A stretch of DNA of 64,000 bases from Paragonimus westermani (GCA_008508345.1 QNGE01000291.1:103345-167344), one strand, 5' to 3'. Shown: positions 1 through 11,289, counted from the stretch's first letter. Numbers and translations are program-made. Notes: generated by a model from the sequence alone, not told the origin.

Positions 1-1127
1 TCATCATATGGTTGTTCCCACATTCTGTGTAAACGGAACGGTGTAAGATTGGGGTGATGTATCCTACTCTATCAGAGAGAATCATCCACAGTTAATTATG
101 TTTTCTGTACACTGTTTCAAACTAGACTGAAGTAGCTTAGCGCTCATACAAATCATTATAAGAAAACAGATTCACTCTAGCCGTCTAATGACCACTGGAA
201 AATATATTTTTCAACCATCCACTACTTGATGCTCAGAGTGCCAACTCTCTACGACGGTAAGGGACAGTGTATCAGTCAACATGACAATCAATGGAATCAA
301 AAGTGAAAAACCGCATGTACCCTAAACGTTTGAGCTACAATTTCCTAACCACTTCCCACATGTGTTCATTCTCTGGGTTGTTCATGACAGTGCTGATTCA
401 AGAGGTGCAGCTACTGGAGTGAACACGTGTTGCAGTTTTAGGCGTTGTTGGTAGTCCAGATCAATCGGACCTGGCTGAAGAATACATTATCGGGATGAAC
501 CAGAATCAGGAATGTGTGATAGTGAATCCACGCGTAATATATTTTGTACAGCCCTTCTGTGTGATATAAGATGAAGAACAGTTTGACGATTAGGTTCGCT
601 GGATTTCACTTCCGGATATGACTATGAAGTGCTCCTTGTCGAAAAGCCGCGTCCTTAATACGGTGTTGGCTGAAAGTGGAAAATATACATTGCTCAGACG
701 TTCTCCATAGCTCAAGCCAACTGGACAAAGCAGCTCCTCGTATGAACGCGTACTGCATACCTAGACGTACTATCGGTAAACTGATGAACTTAAGAGTAGA
801 TCATTTTCTGTCATGTATATCAGCATTGCGTTGCGCACAGACGGCAATTCACGTTTAAACACAGCTAATAAGCAGAAAACTAGACGGTACGCAAGTACTC
901 AATGAAACAGTAAGACGTATTACCCATTTTTACACCGTCCCATATGGGCGGTGAATCAAAATAACCGAATAAAACTTCGTCAACCGGTATACACTTGAAA
1001 TACGAATAAGGAAACAGGAGTATATAAACTGAATGGGTGGATGACCCACAAACGAAGTGGTGTATTATTGCCGGTTGATCACTGTGATATGTGGTGTGAT
1101 CTATGGTGCAAACACAATAATTTCGAC
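1..1127. other. Unannotated flank before PLE insertion
   Basis: I see no recognisable gene. The open frames here are short and lack domain signatures or convincing splice sites. This is the pre-insertion locus into which the Penelope-like element at 1141 landed. Confidence 0.5.
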
Positions 1128-1140
1128 AATTATAGACGCA
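1128..1140. repeat. Target-site duplication, left copy (13 bp)
   Basis: The 13-mer AATTATAGACGCA occurs here and again at 2999-3011, exactly flanking the Penelope-like element. A 13-bp perfect direct repeat at both ends marks a single insertion event and fixes the element's limits. Confidence 0.85.
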
Positions 1141-1155
1141 AGAAGACATACAGTG

Positions 1156-1190
1156 CGAGATGCAAGCATTTCGTTTATTCTCATCAGTCG
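1156..1190 (-). ncRNA. Hammerhead-like motif in left PLE-1 terminus
   Basis: This is the reverse complement of the right-terminus motif at 2908-2942, brought here by the inverted repeat. On the minus strand it reads CGA, CUGAUGA, a short loop, CGAAA, UGCUUGCA, UC, UCG. It would be transcribed only from the antisense strand of the element. Confidence 0.4.
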
Positions 1191-2821
1191 GTTACATCCT
1201 GGTCGGTATCATCCTGGCTGATGACAGGAAGTTCAAAACTGATCGCACGTCAGATAATAACACTCTAGTAGAAAAACAAATATCGATGACGCTGCAAATT
1301 CTTCTATTGCATGGATATATAAGTGAGCGGGAGTATAAACGGTTGAAACCGATTGGGACTCGTACACCACGTATGAGAGGAACCCCCAAATTGCACAAGG
1401 CCGGTGCCCCCTTGAGACCTATTCTTGCCATGGATGATTCACCTTACCACAAACTTGCTCGATGGCTAGTTCAGCTCCCTGAACCCATCCGCAAAACCCT
1501 CAGCTGCCGTTCTTTGAAGGATTCTTTTGAATTGTGTGATATCTTGGATAGTATCTCGGTGAGTTCCGCACAAAAGATGTACTCCGTCGATATTGAATCA
1601 CTATTCACAAACGTTCCGTTACATGAAACAGTTGATTATCTATGTAATTTCATTTTGTCTCATAATATTTCTTTATCCATTCCTGTCGACTACCTCAAAG
1701 AATTGATTCTTATTTGTACGGAAAACATTCGATTTGAGTTTGACGGATGTGCTTATAAGTAAATTGACGGAGTGGCAATGGGTAGCCCGTTGGGTCCAAC
1801 ACTGGCTGATATTTTTCTTGGAATGGTCGAAGATGGAATGTCAGATTGTATTGATCGTTCTTTGCTTTATAAACGGCATGTCGACGATATCATAATATTC
1901 ACCGATTTTGATCATTTTATGAACCTTTTACATCAGTTTAACTCTGCCCATCGAAATCTCCATGTCACCTATGAACAAGAGTTAGATAACTCATTACCAT
2001 TCCTAGACGTCCTTATTTCTAGGCGCTCAGACGGTACACTCAGTAGGTCTGTTTATCGAAAAGCCACATGGAGTGGGCAGTACCTACAGTTCTCTTCATT
2101 TACGCCGGTGGCTTACAAACGTAGTTTGGTACGAACTGTTTTTCACCGAGCAAGGAAACTGTGCACGGCCGACAGCCTACAGTCTGAGGAGGAGCTCTTA
2201 AAGAATGTTCTGTTCACGAATGGATACCCGGCCAAATTTATTGAAATTTATTGCAAGGAGCGAGTGACTGCCTCCCAACCACAGTTAGTGCCGAAGAAAC
2301 AGGTTTTTATCAACCTTCCTTACACAGGTGACCACAACGTTACCGACGTAAGTCGAAAGTTGAAATCTGTCATTGATCGCACATATCCCGCGGCGGAATT
2401 GCGCTTGTTACTCTCCACCCGTAGGATGAGCCTCCACTGCCCCGATCGTTCTTCTTCGGAAAACTCTGCCTCTCACGTTATTTACCAGTTCACCTGCAGT
2501 TGCGGTGATTCATACATCGGCAGAACGGACCGAAATTTACGACAGAGGAAGGCGGAGCACATTCCCAAGTGGCTAGTGCAAACAATGTTTCAAGGTGGGT
2601 CAGCATACCAAAACTCGAACAGAAGTCCGGCGTCTTCCATCGCCAAACACCTAATCGCAACAGGTCATGTAGTTGACCCCGACACTTCATTCACAGTCCT
2701 ATTGCGCAATCGCGACCCTAGACTGTTAGCGTTCTCAGAGGCAATGTTGATCAAGCGTCACGCACCGGCCCTTTGTTGGCAAAAGGTACTGACGCAATCA
2801 ATTTCGTTGCCGTGGCAGTGA
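1160..2821 (+). pseudogene. PLE-1 reverse transcriptase / GIY-YIG endonuclease (one nonsense codon)
   Basis: The frame encodes the bifunctional enzyme that copies and inserts the element. The N-terminal part has GTPKLHKAGAPLRPILAM (early RT motif). Motif A is YSVDIESLFTNVPLHETVDY, with the catalytic Asp. Motif B is GVAMGSPLGPTLADIFLG just after the stop, and motif C is RHVDD near 1877-1891. Then come LPFLDVLISRR (thumb side) and a C-terminal GIY-YIG nuclease with the signature YQFTCSCGDSYIGRT followed by an R..EH block. The protein ends in a basic C-terminus at 2821. The reading frame stays the same on both sides of TAA 1760-1762, where related copies have Gln (YRQVDRLAMGS at 32.1 kb), so it looks like a CAA-to-TAA change. 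The aromatic residue before VDD is replaced by His (usually Y). I cannot tell which Met starts translation; 1160 is simply the first in frame. Confidence 0.9.
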
Positions 2822-2907
2822 AGCCTGATTGAAACCAAGTGAAGTTCGTTCATTTCATTGTTTTGACGCTACGCGCTTAACCTATATAACCGAATGTTTT
2901 ATGTAAC

Positions 2908-2942
2908 CGACTGATGAGAATAAACGAAATGCTTGCATCTCG
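2908..2942 (+). ncRNA. Minimal hammerhead-ribozyme-like motif in PLE-1 3' terminus
   Basis: In order: CGA (stem I), CUGAUGA (conserved core), G-AAUAAA-C (very short stem II), GAAA (core), UGC-UU-GCA (short stem III), AUC (cleavage triplet) and UCG (stem I return). All conserved core bases are present, but the stems are only 1-3 bp. Hammerheads with tiny stem III are known in terminal repeats of Penelope-like elements and are thought to act as dimers, which fits the self-complementary TGCTTGCA. The core is partly conserved in other copies: GAAATGCTTGCATC recurs near 34673, and a decayed version is at about 16890. Activity is inference. Confidence 0.45.
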
Positions 2943-2998
2943 CAATGTATGTCTTCTTGCTGTCTTGATGAACTGGATAAAGGGAACTCAGTGTTTCA

Positions 2999-3011
2999 AA
3001 TTATAGACGCA
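2999..3011. repeat. Target-site duplication, right copy (13 bp)
   Basis: Second copy of AATTATAGACGCA. It is identical to 1128-1140 and bounds the PLE-1 insertion on the right. Confidence 0.85.
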
Positions 3012-5260
3012 TTTATATTCCCAAACAACGCAAAACTGAGCGTTTCACGTTACTGATATGTGTGTTCCATCAAGAAAACAGCAGTGAAAGAATTTTCAAA
3101 GTGCAAAATTGATCCCGGGGACCAACTTCATGCCTTTCATTTTGAGAAAGCAAAGAGTTTTCCTCCGCAATACGGCATAACCGACATTTCTCATTCCAAC
3201 ACGACGATTACACGCACGAAATTCGGCGTATTTTTAACGGACCTACGCGTTTCAGCATTATATGAAGAATTGAGAAATATTATTTTGTACCTCATTGGCA
3301 ATTTCCAACCCTGTTTGTTCTTACAATGCCATGCCTGTGAAATGCACACTTTCCATTCAATTCAGTGAACACACGTTTTGTTGCGATCCCATATATACGT
3401 GTAGGTCGGATTCTCCTGTGACAACATCTTTTTCGGAAGGCTATCCGTCAACCGAATGACTTTCCACTTGAAGTCGTCAGAAGCTCTTTGTGGGTATCAC
3501 TTGAAGACGTCGTTAGATTCCTATCTATTCAGGTCTGCTTAATTCATTTCTTGATCTGTTCTCCATGATAGTTGATGAATTTCAATGTGCAGGTCAAGAG
3601 TAGGTGAGATATGACCAAATAGTGTTCACTGGAAAGTATTATTTTTAGGGAATGAAATGACCTAGAGAATCAATTGTTAATATTTGACGGAAATCCCGTG
3701 TCTTTCTTGTACAATACAGCGAATAAAAACAGAGAGCTTATACTAGCTTCAAGATTGATTTAACTTCCCACAAACTGACTAGTGCCTAAAACGTTGGTTG
3801 AGGCGTTCATTTGCCGCAATTTACCTTGTTCTCATCATCCACACACGCTTAATTCTCCACGTCATCTGACGGATCAATAAATGCCCTCCTCAGTATCCAG
3901 CGGCGAGGAAGTTGATGTGTCTTCGAGGCGGTCAGTTGGAAGACGCTCGTGAAAAATAGATTTAGTGCGGTAGCAATGGGATAAATATGTGAGATTAAAT
4001 CTCTGATATTGAGCGTGAAAAACCTCAAAAACCGAACAAGGAATGTGCCTGCACAAGAAAATCGTCAACTAGGCCTCGCTCAGCAATCAGTGAGAATAAA
4101 GCAGAACTGGGTTCACTCAAACAAATAGACGTTGGTTTCGCCAGAAACAAACGGTTGTTCTTGTACTCAGGATTAATGAGAAGTTTAAGTTATCCAATAA
4201 AAACTGCAGGGAGAAAACGTCCAATTTCGGCATTTAGAGATTTATAGGGCTTGGACTACATAATGGTATAAAAAATGATAGCAACAGCTGGGACAGGAAT
4301 AGAGGTGGTCGATGCAGTTTACTTGGGAAAGAATGAAACGTAGGGCTACCTATCGACACTGATCCAGCAAATCACGCTAACCGTGGAAGTGAGTGACCCA
4401 ATTTCATCACCTTAATTTTGAAGAGATCCGCCTACGGATGAGATCATTGACGCCACAGCAACAAAAACCAGTATAAGTACACACAGTTTGAACTCTCAAG
4501 TTGACTGAATTCAACCGCCTGAGAAGTTTTTTTGCGCCATCACTTCTTGGTTATGGTTCTTTGTGACATAATCGTCAGGCGTTTCTAAAAGCACTTGATA
4601 AGGCGAACGATTTATTCGTACACTTCCACCCTCGCACCTTTCCTTATTGCTCACCCCTTTCGTGTTGAACGCCTTCTTCTTGACGAACGTGCTCACTCGT
4701 TCACGAAGCAGAAACTCACGGGAAGCTCGGACGATCTATGCATTTTCCATGTTGTTCAAGGTAGGTGCTGTAAACTCTGTAAACAACCTAAGCTTGCGAA
4801 AATAAGAGCATGAGTCAGCGAAAGAAGTGTTAGTGTTGACCTTTCTTTCTGTGACTGCCCGACGGGGAAACTTCTTCCGGTTCCCCGATATTTGCCGAGT
4901 TTTCTAGGAAATGCAGTTGAGTGGCCTTCAAAATAGTTCGGCCGCACTGTCAACCCGGTACACTGTCGTGAAGCTTCCGATAATCACTCCTCGCTGTTGA
5001 TTCTTCTCCCCCAGATGTAGGAGACCAGTTATTCCAGATTATTTGATGTATTTTGATGGGACCAGATAGCATTCGTCTCAGGTTCTTCAAAGAAACAACT
5101 GTTATTCTCTCAGAAGATTTTGCAGGGCTTTCGAAATTACACTTTTGACTGGTTTTCCACAGCGCATAAAAAGGCCACGGTCACATTACCGCACGAGGCG
5201 GCAATCCCTGACTAAATGCAACCTTACTATCATGCCATGCGAGACAAATAGATCCTTTGG
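3012..5260. other. Unannotated stretch
   Basis: No recognisable coding region, RNA or mobile-element signature. A 102-aa open frame (3060-3368, +) has no domain that I know and no clear splice context, and I treat it as chance. Confidence 0.4.
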
Positions 5261-5560
5261 TAAAGCTCGACGTCTACAAGCACCTTTCCTATCATACGGA
5301 TATTTTCTCCTCACCCAGCATGGCTTCCTCATTAGTTGATCTTGTCTTCATGCATAGCTCGATGAAGGCCGGAGACAGTTGCCTCACGTCTGACGTCATC
5401 TTCGAGTTCGTCAAGGTCTTCGACTGTATACCATATGTTCCTGTTAAACATAAGCTGATGGCCTACGATATTCAAGGGGGTTGCTTGCTGGACCTGCGCA
5501 CCCCTGACACTGGAACACACTTGAAACCGGGATGGATCCTTCATCTCCCCTGAAGTTAAA
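5260..5560 (+). pseudogene. CR1/Jockey-like LINE reverse-transcriptase fragment
   Basis: Translation across two frames recovers a decayed non-LTR RT palm. QHGFLIS precedes a Ser-Cys-Leu block (compare the QHGF..GRSCLTNLL of CR1/Jockey RTs). Then come SDVIFEFVKVFDCIPYV (motif A, normally DVIFLDFSKAFDRVPH) and HKLMAYDIQGGCLLDL (normally KL..YGI.G.LL.W). At least one frameshift and a stop interrupt it. The lineage differs from the RTE-like LINEs elsewhere in the window. Only about 100 codons are recognisable. Confidence 0.65.
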
Positions 5561-5569
5561 TGAACCACA

Positions 5570-7240
5570 TCAGAGCCAGCGCTTGATTGTCAGCTGTTTT
5601 TTGCTCAAATCGATTTTCCCTTAACAAAGATAAGCTAGAAATGTAAAATGCCAATGATCAAGTGTATCACGGCTCGGGGTTGACGAAATTAAACGCTGGT
5701 CGAACGTGTGAAGTCCTACTTCAAACGACTGTGGGTGCATTTGTATGTTACTTAGTGAGAACTCAAAAAATAATCGTGATTGTTAATGTGTTTAGTAATC
5801 GATCGGAAGATAGATCTATGCATTTGGATGTTTCAAAACTGAACACCGCCTACATTCATCTGCAGCTTCTCTAGTGGGAGTGGAACTCTTGTCTAGTGCC
5901 TCCTTTTAAAGGGGGTCAGCCGAAAATCTGATTTGAATATGGAAGCTGTGGTCAAGCGTTCAGCTTGAAAATAATCTAACACCTCCACTACTTGCACACC
6001 ACCACGAGACAGAAGGATTGGGCGCATTTCCGCCCCAGACAAAGGAGCGTTTTAAAGGTTTTAGTGGGCTTATAAGAGGTTGCTGATTAAATACACTGAT
6101 AAACATTTTTTAAAAGATTCATCCGATGGTGAACGTGTCCGGCGCATGACTGACGAACTAATCATGCGCTTAAAAATGCCACTTGCAAATCTGGACTGAA
6201 AGTTTCTGATCTGCGTCCACTGGAATTTGCGCAACTTCAGTGCGGGCTGACTCTTACGCGCTTCGCATTTAGCACAGACCCAGTAGGACAGTCCTTTCTC
6301 TTAGAGGATGAAAACGACTTCTGGGGAAACTCCAAAAAGCATTAAGTTTTGTTACTAAATGTTTCCCATGCGACAAATTTTTTCTTGTAGGATTTTTACT
6401 AACTGGAGCAGATATCCTTTTATGGCTATTAGCTGAAATTCCGGAGATCTCGGTGAACTGGTGGATGGTCAGGAGCTGAAAAATAGCCATACTCATACTT
6501 TCACTTTCTTCTTGGTATTGGCAGCAATACCCGAGAGTGGGGCTGCACCCTGGTTTCACAGAATGTCTTTCGCCTAGTGCGGAATAATCAGAACCGATTA
6601 GACCCGAATACCTCAGACCCTCAGCTCTAAACGAATGCATTAATGGGTGACATCACCGGAGAAAAACAGCTGTCTTATAGTGTCCCCGATATCGTCTTAA
6701 ATGGATCGAACGGACAAAGTGAGTCACAAAAGGTCATACCTCGTCACAGGATTTGCGGCGATTGACAAGTGGTGGACAGTTTCCCGCACTTGTGACCACA
6801 ACGGTCCCCGTTGTGCTGAATCAGCTGGAGAAGGAAAAGCATCGTTACATTTCAAAGGGGGATAATCTTATGATGCGGTGTGAATATGGATAGAAGGGTA
6901 GCTCACTAATGCGGCTATCATATTGTTAAGCAAGGTCACTGCCTCTGCTCTTGCTACCTTGCCTCTTCCAGGCTTCGGTTGTCTGGTGACCTGATCTGGT
7001 CCGTGAATAAGAAAGAAAAAGGAAGGGAAAATGTTGTAAACGATTACTGACTACATGGAAGAAGACAAAGGAATGAAACTGGAGGAGGCAGAAATCGAAA
7101 ATCGAAATGGTGTGAAACGTAGCGTACAACTTTCGAGTTTTCGAATTAACTCGGGAAACACTGGCGTGCAGCATTTACTATGACTGCTTGAAATTTTCTG
7201 TCGTTGTGGTTTGTACCACTTCCATCAGCCACTTACTTAA
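5570..7240. other. Unannotated stretch
   Basis: A 123-aa minus-strand open frame (6269-6640) and short neighbours are present, but I recognise no domain. They may be remnants of an old element or chance. The stretch holds no clear RNA gene or repeat. Confidence 0.35.
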
Positions 7241-7247
7241 GTGATTC

Positions 7248-7440
7248 ACCCCCTCTGACACAGAAATGGGCCCGAACGTTCCTGCTGGTGCTTTGTTTCT
7301 CGGGTTCCCAACCATGCCCTTGAGGTGAAGGTTTGCCACTCCCGGTAAATGGCTGCTCATCAGTATCATACAAAACATTCGCAAGTTTAAAGGTCACAAT
7401 CAAGAATCCACGTTCGCGTCCTATCTTCAAAGAGCGCAAA
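7248..7440 (-). CDS. Candidate exon of an unidentified minus-strand gene
   Basis: On the minus strand an open frame ends at a strong splice donor, CACTTAA|gtaagt, at about 7248/7247. Two frames are open here. One reads KLANVLYDTDEQPF...GKPSPQGHGWEP. The other, from a possible acceptor after gatgagcag, reads HLPGVANLHLKGMVGNP and joins in phase with the upstream candidate exon at 7714. I cannot decide between them, and neither matches a family I know. The 5' limit is uncertain. Confidence 0.3.
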
Positions 7441-7713
7441 CTTAATTACCCCAGTCTGCTTTGAAAATCCATACCATCAAGTTTAACAGACAACTTTGAA
7501 AGTCGGTGCCGCACCCTTTCCAGAACTTTTGCATCCTTAACAAGAAAAGAACTCCAGGCTCTCACACAACATTCAAAATGCAGTCGCGCATAATCTCAAA
7601 CACAGATGCCGGGACTTCTGGTTTTGAGAAGCTAGCCTTATTAAGTGGAAACAGAGGTATTTTCGTTTTCTTGACCGCAGCTGTCGCCGGACTGAAATCT
7701 TTGATATCCACTC

Positions 7714-7937
7714 ACCTCTGTATCCCCGGATCTATCACTTTCGCTGCTGGAAGAACCAACACCGAGTTATCCGGCTGTCCTATGTGTCTATGGAGATCTG
7801 CCACCTCCGTTACCAACAACTGTCTACGTTTGTTCTCGTTCAGTGAAAGTTTTAACTGGCGGATTCTATCCGGATACTTCTGCACTCCCACCATGTGTGA
7901 ACAGCCAGCTAGTTTAACAGCGTTTGCAGACGCACTT
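7714..7937 (-). CDS. Candidate exon of an unidentified minus-strand gene
   Basis: The minus strand has an open frame of about 75 codons ending in a strong donor, ATACAGAG|gtgagt. The peptide has a charged helical stretch (PDRIRQLKLSLNENKRRQLL, then VTEVADLHRHIGQPDNSVLV) that looks like real protein and could form a short coiled coil. The likely acceptor follows cgtctttcaag near 7938. I do not recognise the family. With the exon candidates at 7248-7440, 8433-8640 and 9239-9400 it may form one gene transcribed away from TBC1D31. A plus-strand open frame (7506-7979) overlaps but has no splice support. Confidence 0.4.
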
Positions 7938-8432
7938 GAAAGACGGGATAAACATTACGTCGTTCTTAAAAATCGGTGAAGTCCGTGAAGCATATCCTTG
8001 CGGAACTTCATTTCTTAGAATCATTCGACTTAATTAGGCACCCTCCACTTGTACGTTGAACTTCCGATCCTGGAGGAATGCCCTTACGTAATTCAAGATC
8101 CTTGCACATAAGTTGGATGCCCCAAGCTTTCTTAGAATCCTGGTCATGACCAATTAGAAGTTGATGTTCAGACAGCGGACTTCTGTTTTTCCTGTCCAAT
8201 CATTTAGTACTTTCTCCTAGATGGACAACGGACTTTGAGCGGACGTCACTGAGGATTTTTTTTCTACTCGAGAGATCCATGAAGGTAATCCGAGGCTCCC
8301 CCATCCGGAGACGTCTTATTCGGGAGCAGCCTGCACATTCATTATACGCAACCCCCTGGCCTGGTCGGAAGCAGAATCAACCGCGTCAGTTCAAGAGAAG
8401 GACGGTAATTGCATGATATTGTAACCTTAAAA

Positions 8433-8640
8433 ATTGCCGAACTCAACGCGGAGCCATGCACACTTGCATTGCCCGGACTCATCTCAGTGGAACGGCAGCG
8501 TTCGAGGTCCATCACGGACGCATCAACGACCATTGGGGTACTGATATCCTGAGTGCTGGTGGTCGGAACGTCGGAACTCCATTGGGGCGGCCTCAAAACG
8601 GACACAAACGGAACCGCCAGGGGCAACCAAGCGGTTAGTG
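8433..8640 (-). CDS. Candidate exon of an unidentified minus-strand gene
   Basis: This is a GC-rich interval with a minus-strand open frame rich in Ser, Thr and Pro (VPFVSVLRPPQWSSDV, then STPMVVDASVMDLERC). Third codon positions are enriched in G/C compared with the surroundings, which suggests coding. A possible donor is ATTTTTAAG|gttaca at 8433, weaker than those of the neighbouring candidates. No domain is recognised. The low-complexity composition would fit a linker region. Confidence 0.3.
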
Positions 8641-9238
8641 TTCTGGCTTCTATAGTATCTATGTTCCATTTGTAAACGCACCCACATTTTGAAATGTGTA
8701 TAATCTTGCGCATGGGTCAGACGTAGTGAAAGCACTGTAAGATACCGGTACCATATGCAGCTTCTTACGTCCGTTATTCACTCATGGTTTCGGCCAAATT
8801 GGCAGTAGCCGAAAATTCAGAGCGAAGAACAGCAGTGTACACAAATCTTTGAGGGTGATATAAATGTCAGCTCTATTCGATGGTTTTCCGCTGTCTAACT
8901 ATTTTGCTGTTCCGGAGGAAACACCCTGGAAATCGATCATCCGGCATTTTTTCTAAAACGATACAATCGCACCGTCGGTCTCAATGAACGGTTGTTCAGA
9001 CGTGGCAATTGCGAGTTGCCATTAGCCAGTAAAACCCCGAATGAGACTGGCTGAGAAGTAGGACTATCTGATATAACGCTAGAGGATCAAAATAATCGGA
9101 TCGTTAGTTCACTGTCAACATCGTGTCAAGCTATTATGACGCATAGCCATTTTTAGTGTCACCCGATTGGCGTCAAAAGAAGTGGCAAAAGAACTAGATC
9201 ACCCGAACCACACAGCGTTCGCGTCACCTAGCAATCAA

Positions 9239-9405
9239 CATCCATGACCAGCTCCTGTACCGTACCACGAATTACTCGAGAAAGTGATTGAGTCAGCGTT
9301 TAAGGATAACTTCATCTGACCATCCAAGTCATCGTCGGTCGTATTGGTAGTGGAAAGTGTTAGACGCAGTGTTGTACTATCAGTTAGGTGGCAATTACGA
9401 CAGAA
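9239..9405 (-). CDS. Candidate exon of an unidentified minus-strand gene
   Basis: This minus-strand frame encodes a Thr/Ser/Asp-rich peptide (TLSTTNTTDDDLDGQMKLSL, then NADSITFSSNSWYG). It could start after the acceptor-like cacctaactgatag and leave at tacg|gtacag. Composition is similar to the 8433-8640 candidate. The family is unknown, the boundaries are weak, and chance cannot be excluded. Confidence 0.25.
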
Positions 9406-9439
9406 TGACTGTGATTCCCCATCAAAAAACACAGTACGT

Positions 9440-10918
9440 ATCGAAGCGACTGCGCACTGAATTGGGATACATCAGTCAGAGAAATATAGATGTAGCTGTT
9501 AGCCGACGATTTCAATGGTCACAACGCATATCTGGCATAGTTAATTTCCGTTACGCTTCTTCGGGATGCATAAGCGTGAAATCTCCTGGGATACATCAGC
9601 CGCCAAGTCAACGGTTAGCTCTTATGGCACACGTTGGAAGGTCGTCGGAGCCAAGTCTTTAAGGCCATTGCTTAACCCCTCACACAATCGGTGTATTTGA
9701 GTTATGGGTGACTACTTCTCCTAATGGTGTGAAGCTATTCCAATTTCTGGCCCCAAATAATTTTCGATGTCTTTTCTCCGGTTTTCTGGCTCGAGAATTT
9801 TGGTAAGTCATTATGCACTCTATAAATGCCATGCAATTTCCTCCCTCTCACACACTTTGTCGGAGCGGAACAAAGTTGCTTTTTTGCACCCGTCCGTTGG
9901 TTTGTCTTGAGCGCAACCGGGAACACCGCGTTAATTTGTAGATCAAGATTTGTGGTGTTAATCAAGCAGAGGAATCCGATTTCCTATCAGTCGTCTTAAT
10001 ATACAGTGGACGAACCAGCGTACTGAGTCTGGGGTTTACAACAGAAAACAGTTTCTGTGCTCCTATTATGCAGAAAACTTCCTTTTGGAAATCCCGATTC
10101 CGTGTACTCAGTTGGGATCCATGTTATGGTAATGACAACTTACCGACGTACGCATTTTTTGCACTGTTGTTCTTCTCGTGTTCTGTGACCGTGCTGGTGC
10201 GCAACTTGTGGCTGTTTTTTGTGCATTCACTATTTGAGAGTTCCTAGTATATGAGGGCCGATCCCGATTTTTTAGTCCGTGATCGATCGCTTCTGAACCC
10301 GTCTATCATATAGAGTACAAAAAAACTCGGCCATCTTCCACTTAATTTGATGTTACGTTAAATTAACGCTTTCATTAAAAAAGAAATGTTTTAAGTTCCA
10401 CGTGTTTTATTCCATCGTGTGTGTGTTTCTTTTCTGGCGAGTTTTTGAACTAGCCATGAGTGCTCGAACTCTGGATTTGGGTGAATTGCAGAGTGGCGTT
10501 CTGCATAAATCACATTTCTCAGCTCATGAAAACGGGTAGGAAGCACAGTTCAATTTATTTCTCTTAATATCAAGCCTGATACTGTGTTGTGGTACCACTA
10601 CTATTTTTCTTGGCAATTATTGCAGTAATGCGCATATATGCGCGTACACATTGGACGTTGCAACGTTGGCTATGGTTACGTGTTTTCAACGAGCAGCTGC
10701 ATCAAAATTTATCATGCACTCTGGGCTGTTAATGAGTCCCTGGAGGGCTTAGAACTGAAAGTCCGCCCACCTCATTCACTTATAAGTCGGTCAACAGTTA
10801 CAACTGTCAAATTTAGCTGAGAAAGATGTAGAGTGGCATTCCTGAATATGACACGTGATTTAATCAGTGTGAGCAACTTTTTGGAGTCCTATCTGCCATA
10901 AAACTTCAATTTAGAAGA
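9440..10918. other. Unannotated stretch
   Basis: Only short open frames, including a basic 76-aa minus-strand one at 9735-9965 with no recognised domain. No repeat or RNA signature seen. Confidence 0.4.
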
Positions 10919-11027
10919 TACTATATTAATATAGTAGCCGAATGGTATAGCATATTAATTAATATGCTATACCATTCGGCTACAGCCAACCTCATACAAT
11001 TGTATGAGGTTGGCTGTAGCCGTACGG
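10919..11027. repeat. Chain of four overlapping perfect palindromes
   Basis: Four perfect palindromes follow one another, each sharing its edge with the next: 10919-10936 (18 bp, centre TATTAATA), 10934-10983 (50 bp, centre TATTAATTAATA), 10977-11022 (46 bp, centre ACAATTGT) and 11020-11027 (CCGTACGG). The 50-bp and 46-bp units have no spacer, so each could extrude as a hairpin or cruciform. The sequence reads as a strand that reverses direction repeatedly. No transposase or target-site duplication is visible. Confidence 0.9.
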
Positions 11028-11257
11028 TCCTGATATATGGCGCAGTGGAGTCTACGATTGTGGAAACCTAACATAGATATGTAGAGATCACAACGGTTTG
11101 TAAACCATTCACCTAAATAATTGTTCTTTTTTCAGTCAGTACAGTAGTGCATCTTTAACCGTCCCCATCAGTACACATATTCTCAGTCAACACTGTGGAT
11201 GTCTGCTATGCCCTGCTGTGAAGCAAGTGTTTTAACCGTGTTGTAACGTAGTATAAT

Positions 11258-11280
11258 TATATATATATATTTAAATTAAT
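11258..11280. repeat. AT-rich microsatellite
   Basis: A short (TA)n tract, followed by TTTAAATTAAT. It lies just beyond the 3' end of the minus-strand PLE at 11290. Confidence 0.7.
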
Positions 11281-11289
11281 CAAAAAGAG

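Larger units (their letters stand above)
1141..2998 (+). mobile_element. Near-intact Penelope-like retroelement (PLE-1)
   Basis: This is an 1858-bp element between perfect 13-bp target-site duplications. Its termini are inverted repeats: about 50 bp from 1141 matches the reverse complement of about 2912-2960, including the block GATGCAAGCATTTCG and its complement. Such inverted pLTR-like ends are typical of Penelope elements. The interior encodes one reverse transcriptase/GIY-YIG endonuclease protein read from about 1160 to 2821. The coding frame is broken only once, by TAA at 1760-1762. Good preservation together with clean duplications suggests a relatively recent insertion compared with the other PLE copies in this window. 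Confidence 0.9.

Noticed and set aside
7506..7979. 157-codon plus-strand open frame
   Set aside because: The minus strand of the same interval has better codon character and a strong splice donor; the plus frame is probably its shadow.
11036..11052. A-box-like TGGCGCAGTGG beside the palindromes
   Set aside because: No B box at the right distance and no SINE tail or hammerhead follows.
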